Positions 8,240-18,177 of a stretch of 64,000 nucleotides of DNA are shown here, in pieces. The stretch is taken from assembly GCA_018266575.1 (NCBI GenBank), contig JAFEAE010000017.1:186001-250000 (forward strand), written 5' to 3'. Every line of letters begins with the position of its first letter. The stretch's first letter is position 1. The DNA comes from Bacteroidota bacterium. GTDB lineage: Bacteria > Bacteroidota > Bacteroidia > Chitinophagales > Chitinophagaceae. A model generated the notes under the pieces. It saw only the letters and a program-made list of their open reading frames with translations. It did no database searches and had not been told where the DNA came from. The position numbers were made by a program, and so were the translations under genes.

Positions 8240-10039
8240 ATGGCAAAATTAAGATTATACTGTGGTATCATCCTTCTTGCAGGTTTTTTGTGCAATACAA
8301 AAGCTGATGCACAGTATCATCTGAAAATATTTCCGGTTGATAAAGATTCAGCTTTTCTGCAACAGAAATTTGCTATTCAAACAAATTTTAAAAACAAAAG
8401 CACCTGTCTCGATTATATTTATGAACTTCCTTCCTTGATGCAATCAAAGGGTTATATAACCGCTTCTGTAGACAGCATCAAAGCGGATTCTTCATTAGCA
8501 ACTGTTCACTTGTATGCCGGGGATCCCTTCAAATGGGCGCACATCAATACTAAAAATGTGGACCACGATGTTTTGGCCAATGCGAACTGGAGTGAAAAAA
8601 CATTTTCGGATAAGCCGCTAAATTATCAGCAATTTCAAAATTCGGAACAGCAACTTTTAAATTACCTGGAAAATAATGGTTATCCGTTTGCACGGATTTA
8701 TCTTGATAGTATTCAATTGAACAACGACCAACTCAGCGCTGTTTTAAAAATAGATAAAGGTCCGCTATATAAAATTGACAGTATACGCATTATTGGCACA
8801 GCAAAAATTTCTGTAGATTTTTTAGAACATTATTTGAATATTCCGAACGGAAGCATCTATCACAAAGACAAGTTGCAAACCATCAGCAAGAAAATAAAAG
8901 AGTTGCCTTATGTAGAAGAACAGCAACCCTGGAATTTAACCTTGCTGGGTACCGGATCGATATTGAACCTTTATCTCAAACCTAAAAAAAGCAGCCAGAT
9001 CGATGCATTGGTTGGTTTTCTGCCGAGCAGTGGAGATGCGGCAACATCCACAAAACTTTTGGTAACCGGCCAGGCAACAATCAACCTGAAAAATGCTTTG
9101 GGAAATGGTGAAAGTATTGGGTTAGACTGGCAACAAGTGCAGGCAAAATCACCGCGGCTTGATATTTCATTTCTTGAACCTTATTTATTCAAATCCCCGT
9201 TTGGCGTAAACTTTGCCTTTGATCTCTTCAAGAAAGATTCTTCCTATGTAAATATCAATGCAATGCTTGGTGTGCAATATTCTGCTTCGGCAATACAAAC
9301 AAGCACCATTTTCATCCAGAGCCTTTCAACCAATTTACTAAATGTCGATACATTAACTATTATCTCTACTCATCAGTTGCCTGCAGAAGCCGATGTAAGT
9401 ACTGTAAGTTTTGGCATTAATTATACACTAAACACAACGAATTACCGGTTCAATCCATTGCGTGGCAATGAATTTGATTTTACCGGGTCGATCGGGACAA
9501 AAAAAATAAAGAAGAATAACCAGATTGTAAAACTCATCGATCCGTCGGATTCGGGTTTTTCATTTAATGCTTTGTATGATACGGTAAAGCTGAATTCTTA
9601 TCAATTCAAATTAAAACTTGCTGCAGCACATTATTTTCAATTAGGCCGCGCCTCAACACTGAAACTCGGAGTGAACGGCGGCGCATTTCAAAGCCCGCAT
9701 AGTTTCCTGAATGAACTTTTCCAAATTGGCGGATACAAATTATTGAGAGGATTTGATGAAGAAAGTATTTATGCATCGCAATATGCTGTTGGTACTCTGG
9801 AATACCGGTACCTCATCGGGCAAAACTCTTTCCTGTTTGCTTTTGTAGATGAAGGCTGGGCTAAAAATGCGGTGCCCGGGTATTCCCTTAATCATTCTTA
9901 TCTCGGAATTGGCGTGGGAATGGCTTTTGAAACCAAAGCGGGAATTTTCAATATTTCCTATGCGGTTGGAAAACGTGATGATGAAAACCTGAATATGAGG
10001 TTAGCAAAAATCCATTTAGGTTATGTGAACTTTTTTTAG
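8240..10039 (+). CDS. Omp85-superfamily outer-membrane protein (BamA/TamA-like)
   Basis: A 599-residue exported protein. After a signal peptide (MAKLRLYCGIILLAGF..ADAQ) come POTRA-like beta-alpha-alpha-beta repeats (about residues 25-240, with AVLKIDKGPLYKIDSIRI typical of a POTRA edge) and then a beta-barrel ending in the surface-antigen region with GGYKLLRGFDEESI, equivalent to the conserved RGF/Y loop of BamA/TamA, and a final aromatic-terminated strand (LGYVNFF). It probably inserts or exports outer-membrane proteins or lipoproteins. It is shorter than BamA (usually near 800 residues) with fewer POTRA domains, so TamA-like or a specialised paralogue is more likely. Confidence 0.82.
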   Translation: MAKLRLYCGIILLAGFLCNTKADAQYHLKIFPVDKDSAFLQQKFAIQTNFKNKSTCLDYIYELPSLMQSKGYITASVDSIKADSSLATVHLYAGDPFKWAHINTKNVDHDVLANANWSEKTFSDKPLNYQQFQNSEQQLLNYLENNGYPFARIYLDSIQLNNDQLSAVLKIDKGPLYKIDSIRIIGTAKISVDFLEHYLNIPNGSIYHKDKLQTISKKIKELPYVEEQQPWNLTLLGTGSILNLYLKPKKSSQIDALVGFLPSSGDAATSTKLLVTGQATINLKNALGNGESIGLDWQQVQAKSPRLDISFLEPYLFKSPFGVNFAFDLFKKDSSYVNINAMLGVQYSASAIQTSTIFIQSLSTNLLNVDTLTIISTHQLPAEADVSTVSFGINYTLNTTNYRFNPLRGNEFDFTGSIGTKKIKKNNQIVKLIDPSDSGFSFNALYDTVKLNSYQFKLKLAAAHYFQLGRASTLKLGVNGGAFQSPHSFLNELFQIGGYKLLRGFDEESIYASQYAVGTLEYRYLIGQNSFLFAFVDEGWAKNAVPGYSLNHSYLGIGVGMAFETKAGIFNISYAVGKRDDENLNMRLAKIHLGYVNFF

Positions 10040-10112
10040 TTTGTTGTAGCTATCAAATTGAATTTTCTGTAATGCCTCAACTAAGATATTTTTGTGAACC
10101 CAATTTGAGTAC

Positions 10113-11120
10113 GTGAAGAAATTTTTTCTCTCATTTTTTGTGTGTATTATCTCAGTTTGTGTTTCGCTGGCCCAATCAGTGAACGATTCCGGCGCTGTTA
10201 ATAAAGATTCAGGCTTTAGTTTACAGAAACCGGCTCATAAAAAAGATTTATCTGTCAAGCCTGTTGAAGTACACCTAATCAATGATTCAACTAAGTTTCA
10301 CAATGACTCCATTCAATCGAAAACCGCAGATACGATTCATCTTAAAAAAAATGCTTTAACTACTCCTGATTTACTGGTTTCATTTAAACATGTTTTAAGC
10401 AAGAATGAATGGTTCCATTTTTCAGGCACGCCCCAGGCGCAATTTATGGAGGAACATCATCCCAAATCAAATGAAGGGCTGTTCTATTTTTTTACCGGAA
10501 TTATCTTATACTTTGCCCTGATCAAAGTGCTGTTTGCAAAATATTTTGATAACCTCATTTCACTTTTTGTTCGGGCTTCATTACGGCAGCAGCAGATACG
10601 AGAACAACTCTTACAATCACCATTACCATCGCTGTTGCTAAATATTCTTTTTATAATCGTAGGCGGATTGTATATAAGTTTTTTATTCACCTACTACAGG
10701 GTTGTAACCGGGATGAATCATTGGGTCCTATTTGCGGGATGCAGCACGTTGTTATTCCTTATTTACATGGTCAAATTTATCGTGTTGAAACTGACGGGTT
10801 GGATTTTTAATATTTCAAAAGCTACGGACTTGTATATTTTCGTGGTTTTTATGATCAATAAGATTATAGGTATTTTACTAATCCCATTTATTGTAGTTTT
10901 GTCTTTTTCAGAACGTCCGGCTCAGGAAATTGTAATAACCATATCATTTTGCCTGATAGCTTTCTTATTCATTTACAGGTTTATAGCATCATACCCCATC
11001 GTCAGGCATGAAATAAAAGTAAGTATATTGAATTTTTTTCTTTACCTTTGCGCCTTTGAAATAGCACCCCTGCTATTGATTTACAAGGTGTTATTGACTT
11101 ATTCTGAAAAAGCTTTTTAA
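10113..11120 (+). CDS. DUF4271 membrane protein
   Basis: A 335-residue protein starting at a GTG with a signal peptide (KKFFLSFFVCIISVCVSLAQ), a Ser/Asp/Lys-rich extracytoplasmic stretch to about residue 115 and then roughly seven hydrophobic helices (FTGIILYFALIKVLF, PSLLLNILFIIVGGLYI, FIVVLSFS and others). This matches the DUF4271 family found almost only in Bacteroidota, usually immediately upstream of hemD as here. No catalytic motif is visible and the function is unknown; the constant coupling to hemD suggests a link to tetrapyrrole synthesis or simple cotranscription. Confidence 0.78.
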   Translation: MKKFFLSFFVCIISVCVSLAQSVNDSGAVNKDSGFSLQKPAHKKDLSVKPVEVHLINDSTKFHNDSIQSKTADTIHLKKNALTTPDLLVSFKHVLSKNEWFHFSGTPQAQFMEEHHPKSNEGLFYFFTGIILYFALIKVLFAKYFDNLISLFVRASLRQQQIREQLLQSPLPSLLLNILFIIVGGLYISFLFTYYRVVTGMNHWVLFAGCSTLLFLIYMVKFIVLKLTGWIFNISKATDLYIFVVFMINKIIGILLIPFIVVLSFSERPAQEIVITISFCLIAFLFIYRFIASYPIVRHEIKVSILNFFLYLCAFEIAPLLLIYKVLLTYSEKAF

Positions 11121-11146
11121 TTTTGCAAATCCATAGCAAAACGTCT

Positions 11147-11953
11147 ATGCTTAAAAACGGGGAAAAACACGCAGTAAAAACAGATTCTGTAAAAGCTGTG
11201 AAAAAGATTTTAATTACTCAACCTAAGCCAGAAACAGACAAGTCTCCTTATTTTGAGTTAATTAGAAAATATGATGTTGAGTTGGCCTTCCATCCATTTA
11301 TTATTCTTGAGCCTATTCCAGCAAAAGATTTCAGAAAACAAAAGATTGACATTGCCAGTTACTCAGCAGTAATTTTTACAAGCCGCCATGCCATTGATCA
11401 TTTCTTCAGGACATGTGAAGAAATGAAGGTCAGTATTTCGCAGGATACAAAGTATTTCTGCATTACGGAAGCTGTTGCATTATACCTGCAAAAATTTATT
11501 CTCTACAGGAAACGTAAGGTTTTCTATGGAGCCGACGGAACGAACAAAAGCATGTTCGATGCAATTAATAAGCATAAGGAAAATGAGAAATTTCTTTACC
11601 CGTGTTCCGAAAACCAACAGGATAATGAAATAGTTGGCTGGTTAAAAAATAATAATTGCGAATTTGCAACCCCGTTCATGTACAGGACCATCAGCAATAA
11701 TGTTAAAGAAGTGATGGTAAAAAGCGAGTTTGATATTATCTGCTTCTTTACACCAAGCGGGGTAAAAAGCCTGTTTGATAATTTACCAAAATTCAAGCAG
11801 AATGGAACAAAGATTGGGGCATTTGGGAACAACACTTCGAAAGCTGTACAAGATGCCGGCCTTACATTGGATATCAAAGCTCCTGAGCCGCAGGCCCCAT
11901 CAATGGTTTCTGCATTGGAGAAATATCTTTCTACTGTTTTAAAGAAAAAATAA
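11147..11953 (+). CDS. hemD: Uroporphyrinogen-III synthase
   Basis: A 268-residue cytosolic enzyme that cyclises hydroxymethylbilane to uroporphyrinogen III. Recognisable parts are the ILITQPKPETDKSPYFELI opening of domain 1, AVIFTSRHAIDHFF (the conserved xxFTSxxAV strand), the inter-domain linker, FDIICFFTPSGVKSLF in domain 2 and KIGAFGNNTSKAVQDAG near the end. The family is poorly conserved in sequence, so the call rests on these segments, the length and the DUF4271 neighbour. The ATG at 11147 is chosen; a TTG at 11123, two bases after the DUF4271 stop, is also in frame. A terminator follows. Confidence 0.85.
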   Translation: MLKNGEKHAVKTDSVKAVKKILITQPKPETDKSPYFELIRKYDVELAFHPFIILEPIPAKDFRKQKIDIASYSAVIFTSRHAIDHFFRTCEEMKVSISQDTKYFCITEAVALYLQKFILYRKRKVFYGADGTNKSMFDAINKHKENEKFLYPCSENQQDNEIVGWLKNNNCEFATPFMYRTISNNVKEVMVKSEFDIICFFTPSGVKSLFDNLPKFKQNGTKIGAFGNNTSKAVQDAGLTLDIKAPEPQAPSMVSALEKYLSTVLKKK

Positions 11954-11975
11954 TTCCCATAAATTTTTAATCTGA

Positions 11976-12010
11976 CAAGGGCAACTATTCAAAGTTGCCT
12001 TTGTTATTTT
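11976..12010 (+). terminator. Rho-independent terminator after hemD
   Basis: CAAGGGCAACT and AGTTGCCTTTG form an 11-bp stem with one G-U pair and a loop ATTCAA, followed by a T-rich tail (TTATTTT). It closes the DUF4271-hemD unit. Confidence 0.8.
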
Positions 12011-12057
12011 AAGCCGGTTTTCTTTCTGTAAAATAATTAGCTTACAAAAAAATTCTG

Positions 12058-14148
12058 ATGGCCAGGTTTACTAATCGTCTTGCAAAAGAATCAAGCCCGT
12101 ATTTGTTGCAGCACGCACATAATCCTGTTGACTGGTATCCGTGGGGCGAAGAGGCATTGGCGAAAGCAAAAACAGAAAACAAACCAATATTGGTTAGCAT
12201 CGGTTATGCCGCATGCCATTGGTGCCATGTGATGGAGCATGAAAGTTTTGAAGACGAAGCCACAGCAGCAATAATGAATGCGAATTTTATTTGTATAAAA
12301 ATTGACAGGGAAGAACGTCCTGATCTTGACCATATTTACATGGATGCATTACAGGCAATGGTTGGGAATGGAGGCTGGCCGCTGAATGTTTTTTTAACGC
12401 CGGAAGGAAAACCATTTTACGGCGGAACTTATTTCCCTCCGAAATCTATGTATAATCGTCCTTCATGGAAAGATGTATTGATCGCGGTCGCAGAATCCTA
12501 TGCAAAAAAAACAGAAGAGGTACATGCACAGGCAAATAACCTGACAGATTACCTTATTCAATCAAATTCATTTGGGCAAACGTCAGTAACACAACCGGAA
12601 GATAATTATTCAAAGGTTTTCAATAGAGAAATTTCAGAAAAAATTTATAGTAACATCATTCAGATCGCTGATAAAACTGACGGAGGTTTCGGCCGGGCCC
12701 CGAAATTTCCTCAAACCTTCAGCATACAATTTCTATTACAACACTATTATTTTACAAAGAATGAAGATGCATTACAACACGCTTGTTTTAGCCTCGATAA
12801 AATGATTGCTGGAGGGATTCATGATCATCTTGGTGGAGGTTTTGCAAGGTATTCAACCGATGCTGAATGGCTTACCCCCCATTTTGAAAAAATGCTATAT
12901 GATAACGCCTTGCTGATTATTACATTGAGTGAAGCTTATCAACTCACGAAAAAGGAATTATATAAAGAAGTAATAACAGGAACTATGGAATTTATTTGCC
13001 GTGAGTTATGCTTTGAGAGGTGTGCGTTTTATTCTTCTTTGGATGCAGATAGTGAAGGTGAAGAAGGGAGGTATTACGTGTGGGCCAAAGCTGAAATAGA
13101 TGAAATCTTACAAGAAGATTCAGCATTGTTCTGCAATTTTTACAATATCACGGACAAAGGAAATTGGGAAGGTAAAAATATATTACGTGAATTGGTTAGC
13201 GCTTGCGATTTTGCAAAAAATAAAAACATTCCGGAAAGGGAGCTTCGATTATTATTAAATGCATGCAAGAAGAAGTTGTTTGAAAGGCGCAATCAACGCA
13301 TAAAACCATTACTTGATGACAAAATATTATTGAACTGGAATGCTTTGATGAACGTTGCGTGTTCAAAGGCATTTGCTGCGTTGGGAAATGAAGAATATAA
13401 AAAAATGGCAATAGAAAATATGGATTTCCTGTTGCAACATTTAAAGGGGAAAGACCTGTATTATTTTTATCATAGTTTTAAGGAGAACGAAAAAAAATCT
13501 CCGGCATTTCTTGATGATTATGCCCTCCTTATACAAGCACTTATCTATCTTCAGGAAATAACTTCAGATACAAAATATCTTTATAAAGCAAAGGAGATAA
13601 CAGAAGTTGTAACAGATAATTTTAGTGATGAAAAAAAAATATTTTTTTATTTCACACATAAAGAGCAGAAGGATATCATTGTGAGAAAGAAAGAAGTTTA
13701 TGATGGGGCCACCGCATCAGGAAACTCAACAATGGCATATAACCTTTTGCAGCTCTCCGTAATTTTCGATATGCCTGAATGGAAGGAAAGGGCAACCAAG
13801 ATGTGCAGCGCACTTTCCGGCACAATAATCAAATACCCATCTTCGTTTGCTGTGTGGGCAACTTTTATTCAACAGCTAACGTATGGAATTGTAGAATTGG
13901 TAATAACTGGTGAGAATTTAGAAGAAATAAGAAAGCCGTTTTTAAGCACCTTCATACCGAACAAGATTTATCAATCAACCACCCTGGAAAACAAAGAATT
14001 TCCGATTCTCAAAGGGAAAAATGTTAACAAAGACCCGCTTATCTTTATTTGCAAGGATTATGCATGCCAAAACCCTGTAACTGAGTTATCTGCGTTAGTC
14101 AGCCTTTTGGAAAATGTTCATAAATATAATGTGAAACCTATACAATAA
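12058..14148 (+). CDS. YyaL/DUF255 family protein (thioredoxin-like plus six-hairpin domain)
   Basis: A 696-residue cytosolic protein of the widespread YyaL/SPATA20 family. The N-terminal thioredoxin-like domain opens with [21 protein letters not shown] and holds the signature [15 protein letters not shown] with a CxxC-type pair; the rest is an alpha/alpha barrel with the [17 protein letters not shown] and [14 protein letters not shown] motifs and the NWNALM and [15 protein letters not shown] segments. Homologues resemble GlcNAc epimerases and glycosidases, but no reaction is established for bacterial members. Length is normal for the family. It has its own unit between the hemD terminator and gldK. 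Confidence 0.9.
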   Translation: MARFTNRLAKESSPYLLQHAHNPVDWYPWGEEALAKAKTENKPILVSIGYAACHWCHVMEHESFEDEATAAIMNANFICIKIDREERPDLDHIYMDALQAMVGNGGWPLNVFLTPEGKPFYGGTYFPPKSMYNRPSWKDVLIAVAESYAKKTEEVHAQANNLTDYLIQSNSFGQTSVTQPEDNYSKVFNREISEKIYSNIIQIADKTDGGFGRAPKFPQTFSIQFLLQHYYFTKNEDALQHACFSLDKMIAGGIHDHLGGGFARYSTDAEWLTPHFEKMLYDNALLIITLSEAYQLTKKELYKEVITGTMEFICRELCFERCAFYSSLDADSEGEEGRYYVWAKAEIDEILQEDSALFCNFYNITDKGNWEGKNILRELVSACDFAKNKNIPERELRLLLNACKKKLFERRNQRIKPLLDDKILLNWNALMNVACSKAFAALGNEEYKKMAIENMDFLLQHLKGKDLYYFYHSFKENEKKSPAFLDDYALLIQALIYLQEITSDTKYLYKAKEITEVVTDNFSDEKKIFFYFTHKEQKDIIVRKKEVYDGATASGNSTMAYNLLQLSVIFDMPEWKERATKMCSALSGTIIKYPSSFAVWATFIQQLTYGIVELVITGENLEEIRKPFLSTFIPNKIYQSTTLENKEFPILKGKNVNKDPLIFICKDYACQNPVTELSALVSLLENVHKYNVKPIQ

Positions 14149-14218
14149 TTCAGGCATACAGCCCGTTAAGTGATTTACTTTGTGGAATGCTTTGACATTT
14201 AAAAAATAAACTATAAAC

Positions 14219-14252
14219 TTGTATTTAAAATGTTGTTAAAACATTACATTTG
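14219..14252 (+). promoter_or_regulatory. Candidate Bacteroidota-type promoter for gldK
   Basis: TACATTTG at 14245-14252 fits the -7 box TAnnTTTG of the Bacteroidota primary sigma factor, about 20 bp before the gldK ATG. The best upstream TTG (14219-14221) has a 23-base spacer, longer than the usual 19-21, so only the -7 box is convincing. Confidence 0.35.
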
Positions 14253-14271
14253 CCGAATACCCTTTAAAATT

Positions 14272-15555
14272 ATGAAAATGAGGAACCTATCCCTTTTGAC
14301 AGCTATGGCTGTTATCTTAGCAGCAGCTGGATGTAAGAGTGGAAGCTCTCACAACGGATTGCCCGATGACGGTCAATTGCATGGTGTAGCTCCTGCCAAT
14401 AAATACAACCTAGCCAAACCTCCAGGCATGGTTTACATTCCACCGGGAACATTCCATATGGGGCCGAGTGATGAAGATATGAACTACGCTTTTACGGCCC
14501 GTAACAAGCAGGTTTCTATCAATGGCTTCTGGATGGATGCAACAGAAATTACAAATAATGAATACCGCCAGTTTGTATACTGGGTTCGCGATTCCATGGC
14601 CGCGACTTTAATGCAATATGGAAAAGATGTTGATGGCAAATTTCAAATCGATTGGAAAAAAGCGCAAACCATAAAGTGGAATGATAAAGCAACCATTGAG
14701 AAGATTGACCAGTTGATCCTTACCCCGGAAAACCGCATTTTCGGCAAAAAAGAAATTGACCCAAGTAAACTTGAATATCATTCTGAAACATTCAATCTCA
14801 AAGAAGCTGCTAAAAAAGCAAATGAAGGAAAACCCCGTTCTCAATTTATCGAAAAGAAAAACGTAAAGGTTTATCCGGATACGTTAGTTTGGATCAGGGA
14901 TTTCTCTTATTCTTATAATGAACCAATGACTCAGCGTTATTTCTCCCACCCTGCATTCGGAAATTATCCGGTTGTAGGGGTGAACTGGAATCAGGCAACT
15001 GTGTTCTGTGAGTGGAGGACATTATATTTGAACAGTGCGTTGGAAAGGCAGAAAAAAGCTACAGAATCAAGTTTCCGTTTACCTACAGAAGCTGAATGGG
15101 AATATGCTGCAAGAGGCGGCCGTTCTCAATCCATGTTCCCCTGGGGTAACTATTATTTAAGAAATAAAAAAGGATGTTTGCTGGCCAACTTCAAACCAGG
15201 CCGTGGCAACTATCCTGAAGATGGTGCTTTTTACACTGCACGTGCAGATGCATACTGGCCTAATGATTTCGGTTTGTATTGCATGGCAGGAAACGTGTCA
15301 GAATGGACATCTTCCGTTTATTATGAAGGAGCTTATAACTTTCAGCATGATATGAACCCGGATATACGCTACAATGCATCTCCTACCGATCCTCCGAGAA
15401 TGAAACGTAAAGTAATCCGTGGCGGAAGCTGGAAAGATGTTGGATATTACCTGGAAACAAGTACCCGTACCTACGAGTACCAGGATACCGCAAAATCTTA
15501 CATTGGTTTCCGTTGTATCATCGACCTGCCGGCTACTGGTTCCCGCCGCAGATAA
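14272..15555 (+). CDS. gldK: Gliding/type IX secretion lipoprotein GldK
   Basis: A 427-residue outer-membrane lipoprotein of the type IX secretion system. The start at 14272 gives a signal sequence with the lipobox LAAAGC; an upstream in-frame ATG (14230) would spoil it. The mature part is a formylglycine-generating-enzyme-like (SUMF1) domain: MVYIPPGTFHMGPSDEDM, DATEITNNEYRQFVYW, PVVGVNWNQATVFCEWRT, RLPTEAEWEYAARGG and VIRGGSWKD. In Bacteroidota GldK and GldN form a ring beneath the outer membrane around the secretion complex, so the enzyme fold is used structurally. Gene order K-L-M-N is the standard one. Confidence 0.94.
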   Translation: MKMRNLSLLTAMAVILAAAGCKSGSSHNGLPDDGQLHGVAPANKYNLAKPPGMVYIPPGTFHMGPSDEDMNYAFTARNKQVSINGFWMDATEITNNEYRQFVYWVRDSMAATLMQYGKDVDGKFQIDWKKAQTIKWNDKATIEKIDQLILTPENRIFGKKEIDPSKLEYHSETFNLKEAAKKANEGKPRSQFIEKKNVKVYPDTLVWIRDFSYSYNEPMTQRYFSHPAFGNYPVVGVNWNQATVFCEWRTLYLNSALERQKKATESSFRLPTEAEWEYAARGGRSQSMFPWGNYYLRNKKGCLLANFKPGRGNYPEDGAFYTARADAYWPNDFGLYCMAGNVSEWTSSVYYEGAYNFQHDMNPDIRYNASPTDPPRMKRKVIRGGSWKDVGYYLETSTRTYEYQDTAKSYIGFRCIIDLPATGSRRR

Positions 15556-15585
15556 TTTTCTTCTCCGATACAAAATTTTTTCAAT

Positions 15586-15636
15586 AAAAATTCGTTTTGG
15601 TTTTATCATCTAACAAAATCAAAACGAATTTTTCTT
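15586..15636 (+). terminator. Strong hairpin between gldK and gldL (terminator or attenuator)
   Basis: A 19-bp stem (15586-15604 with 15615-15633; outer 14 bp AAAAATTCGTTTTG/CAAAACGAATTTTT perfect, one mismatch inside) with a 10-base loop and a T-rich 3' side. It looks like an intrinsic terminator inside the gld cluster, so it may set the ratio of GldK to GldLMN or mark the end of a separate gldK transcript. Confidence 0.65.
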
Positions 15637-15679
15637 TAACCCTGAAAACCTTTTAAAAACAATTTTAAAACTTACAACT

Positions 15680-16450
15680 ATGGCCGGAGTTTCTAAACAA
15701 ACAGAAAGACTTGTAAACATTATAGTATGCGTTGGTGCAGCAGTGGTAATTTTTGGTGCATGGCAGAAAATAACCCACCAGAAGTTAGCGAATTTCTTCC
15801 TTACCGCAGGTTTGATCACAGAAGCATTAATCTTTATGGTATATGCTTTCCTTCCTCCTCCGGGATCTGAAATGCATGCAATTGCTGAAGCATTGCCAAA
15901 ATTAGCAGGTGGCTCTTCTGGCAACCCGGCTCTTGACAAATTCGACAAAATGTTACAGGAAGCTGAAATCACACCAGCTAACTTAGGACGTCTTAGCGAA
16001 GGCTTCAAAAAATTTGGAACTACCGTAGATAAAATAAGTGATGTTTCCGGTGCACTTGCTGCAACCTCGGATTACACAAATAAAACAAAAGAAGCTGCGG
16101 TTGCTTTGGATAGCATGAAATCTGCTTATCAGAATGCAACTACAACTATCGGGCATTTTAATGCAGCAGCTGACAGCACAAAACAATTTCATACACAGGT
16201 ACAGGCATTGACTAAGAACCTGGGTTCGCTAAATGCCATCTATGAATTGGAACTGCAGGATACAAACAACCATCTGAAAGCAATGAACAGCTTCTATAGC
16301 AACCTGGTTCAGGCTTCTGAAACTATGCAAGGCAGTGTAACAGATGCTAAGAAAACACAGGAACAAATTGCCTTATTGGCTAAGAACCTCGGCAATTTGA
16401 ACAATGTTTATGGCAATATGTTGAGCGCAATGCAAGGCAGACAAGCTTAA
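15680..16450 (+). CDS. gldL: Type IX secretion motor protein GldL
   Basis: A 256-residue inner-membrane protein. Two N-terminal helices (residues about 12-32, LVNIIVCVGAAVVIFGAW, and 38-58, LANFFLTAGLITEALIFMVY) form the membrane part that, with GldM, makes the proton-driven rotary motor of gliding and type IX secretion. A conserved glutamate in helix 2 (TEALIF) is in the position needed for proton flow in characterised homologues. The rest is a cytoplasmic Ala/Asn/Gln-rich coiled coil (YTNKTKEAAVALDSMKSAYQ). The cytoplasmic tail fits the family. It is followed by gldM after 53 bp. Confidence 0.94.
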   Translation: MAGVSKQTERLVNIIVCVGAAVVIFGAWQKITHQKLANFFLTAGLITEALIFMVYAFLPPPGSEMHAIAEALPKLAGGSSGNPALDKFDKMLQEAEITPANLGRLSEGFKKFGTTVDKISDVSGALAATSDYTNKTKEAAVALDSMKSAYQNATTTIGHFNAAADSTKQFHTQVQALTKNLGSLNAIYELELQDTNNHLKAMNSFYSNLVQASETMQGSVTDAKKTQEQIALLAKNLGNLNNVYGNMLSAMQGRQA

Positions 16451-16503
16451 GTATGTAATTAAACTATGAAAATCCGATTCAATAAAATTTAAATTACTGA
16501 CCC

Positions 16504-18108
16504 ATGGCCTTACCTAAAGAGCCCCGGCAAAAAATGATAAACATGATGTATTTGGTGCTTACAGCTATGCTGGCACTGAATGTATCTGCTGAAATCCTAA
16601 ATGCTTTTAAAACCGTAAATAATAGCATTATAGAATCCAATACTGTAATTACAGATAAAAATAAGATCACTTATAGATCTATGGATGAAGAGCTCAAAGA
16701 CAATGGCACAAAGCTGAATGCCGAGATTTGGGTTCCTAAGGCTAAACAAGCCCAGCAACTTTCAGAAGATTTATATACTTATATTCAAAACCTAAAAGAT
16801 AAATTGATTGATGAAGCCGGGCCTTATACGGAAGACGGCGTAAAAAAATTCAGGGAAGATGATCTTGACGCAGCGACCCGCCTGATGGATGAGCAGGGAA
16901 ATGGAAAAATCCTGTACGACAAATTAAAGACATATAAAGAGCAACTGATAAATGCACTGAATTTAAAGCCAGAAGAAGCAAGTACATATCCTTCATTGGC
17001 TGCTGAAGTAAAAACAGCTAAAGAAACTTTCTCACATCAATTACCACTTAATCTGACAGTTCCGGAATCACAGTCTGGCAACCCAAGAACAAGTGATTCT
17101 GCAAAAGACTGGACAGAAAATTATTTTCACATGACGCCTGCAATTGCATCTCTGACGATTCTCAGCAAATTCCAGAATGATGTGAAAAGCTCAGAAGCAC
17201 AAATCATTGACTTCTGTCACAAAAAAATTGGTGAAGTGCAATTCCACCTTGACAAAACTGGAGTCATTGTTGGTTCTAATTCTACTTACCTGATGCCTGG
17301 AGATAAATTAACTGTATATGCAGGCGTTGGAGCTTTTAGCTCTGCTTCTAAACCGACTATTACAATAGATGGCAAAGGTGCTCCTGTAGATGCGGACGGT
17401 AAAGCTACTTTGGATATCCCTGTTGGTGGAAGTGGTAAACAATCAGTTAAGGTTAATGTTACCTACACAAACGAAAGTGGTAAACAAATCACCGAAACCA
17501 AGGATATAGATTATACAGTTGGGACACCTTCTGGTGTCGCTATTTCTGCTGATAAAATGAATGTTTTATACATTATGGGTGAGCAACCCAATCCTTTAAC
17601 TATTACAGGTGGCTCTGGAAGTGAAAAACTTAATGTGAGTTTTGCAAATCCTGCTGCGGGAGTAATTAAAAGGGTACAAGGCTCGTCTTTTGAAGCCTTT
17701 CCTAAAATTCAAGGCGAGCAAACTATAAATGTTTCGATTGATGGTAAAATAACAGGAAAGAAATTCCGAGTAAAATTATTGCCTGACCCAGCTGCATTTG
17801 TAGGGAGCAAAAAGGGCGGATCGATGCCATCAGCCGAATTTAAGGTAATGGGTGGCCTGATTGCAAAATTGGAAAACTCAGAATTTGAGGCTCCATTCAG
17901 GGTCGTTAGTTATAAAGTTGGCGCTGTTGGTGGGGGCATTTCACAATATTCACAGGCTGTAAACGAAGGCAACAGGTGGACCGGTGCAGCAGAAGCTTTA
18001 ATCAAAAGAGCCACGCCCGGTACTCAGGTATTCTTTGATGAAATAAGGGTGATAGGGCCAGATGGAAGACAAAGGGAAATCACGCCGATTTTCTTTAGCT
18101 TAAAATAA
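16504..18108 (+). CDS. gldM: Type IX secretion motor/shaft protein GldM
   Basis: A 534-residue protein anchored by one N-terminal helix (MALPKEPRQKMINMMYLVLTAMLALNVSAEIL) with a long periplasmic part. The opening PKEPRQKMINMMYLVLTA is almost invariant in GldM/PorM. The first periplasmic domain is helical (to about residue 220); it is followed by beta-sandwich domains (YLMPGDKLTVYAGVGAFS, the FVGSKKGGSMPSAEFKVMGGLIAKLEN region) that reach to the GldK/GldN ring. Partner of GldL in the motor. Length agrees with the family (about 510-540). Confidence 0.95.
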   Translation: MALPKEPRQKMINMMYLVLTAMLALNVSAEILNAFKTVNNSIIESNTVITDKNKITYRSMDEELKDNGTKLNAEIWVPKAKQAQQLSEDLYTYIQNLKDKLIDEAGPYTEDGVKKFREDDLDAATRLMDEQGNGKILYDKLKTYKEQLINALNLKPEEASTYPSLAAEVKTAKETFSHQLPLNLTVPESQSGNPRTSDSAKDWTENYFHMTPAIASLTILSKFQNDVKSSEAQIIDFCHKKIGEVQFHLDKTGVIVGSNSTYLMPGDKLTVYAGVGAFSSASKPTITIDGKGAPVDADGKATLDIPVGGSGKQSVKVNVTYTNESGKQITETKDIDYTVGTPSGVAISADKMNVLYIMGEQPNPLTITGGSGSEKLNVSFANPAAGVIKRVQGSSFEAFPKIQGEQTINVSIDGKITGKKFRVKLLPDPAAFVGSKKGGSMPSAEFKVMGGLIAKLENSEFEAPFRVVSYKVGAVGGGISQYSQAVNEGNRWTGAAEALIKRATPGTQVFFDEIRVIGPDGRQREITPIFFSLK

Positions 18109-18115
18109 AAAAGTT

Positions 18116-18148
18116 CAATTTGCCATGTTCAACATGGCAAATTGTTTT
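18116..18148 (+). terminator. Perfect hairpin between gldM and gldN
   Basis: CAATTTGCCATG (18116-18127), loop TTCAA, CATGGCAAATTG (18133-18144): a perfect 12-bp stem followed by TTTTAC. It starts eight bases after the gldM stop and lies 34 bp before the gldN ATG. A partial terminator or an mRNA-stability element is likely. Confidence 0.65.
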
Positions 18149-18177
18149 ACATTTTAATTACGATAAATTTCTCTCAA

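Noticed and set aside
7053..8246. HemN (oxygen-independent coproporphyrinogen oxidase)
   Set aside because: The motif is CX3CX2C right at the start without the additional N-terminal residues and following cysteine of HemN, so HemW is the better name.
15298..16008. Antisense frames over gldK and gldL
   Set aside because: They mirror the coding strands of two clear gld genes; no homology or ribosome-binding context.
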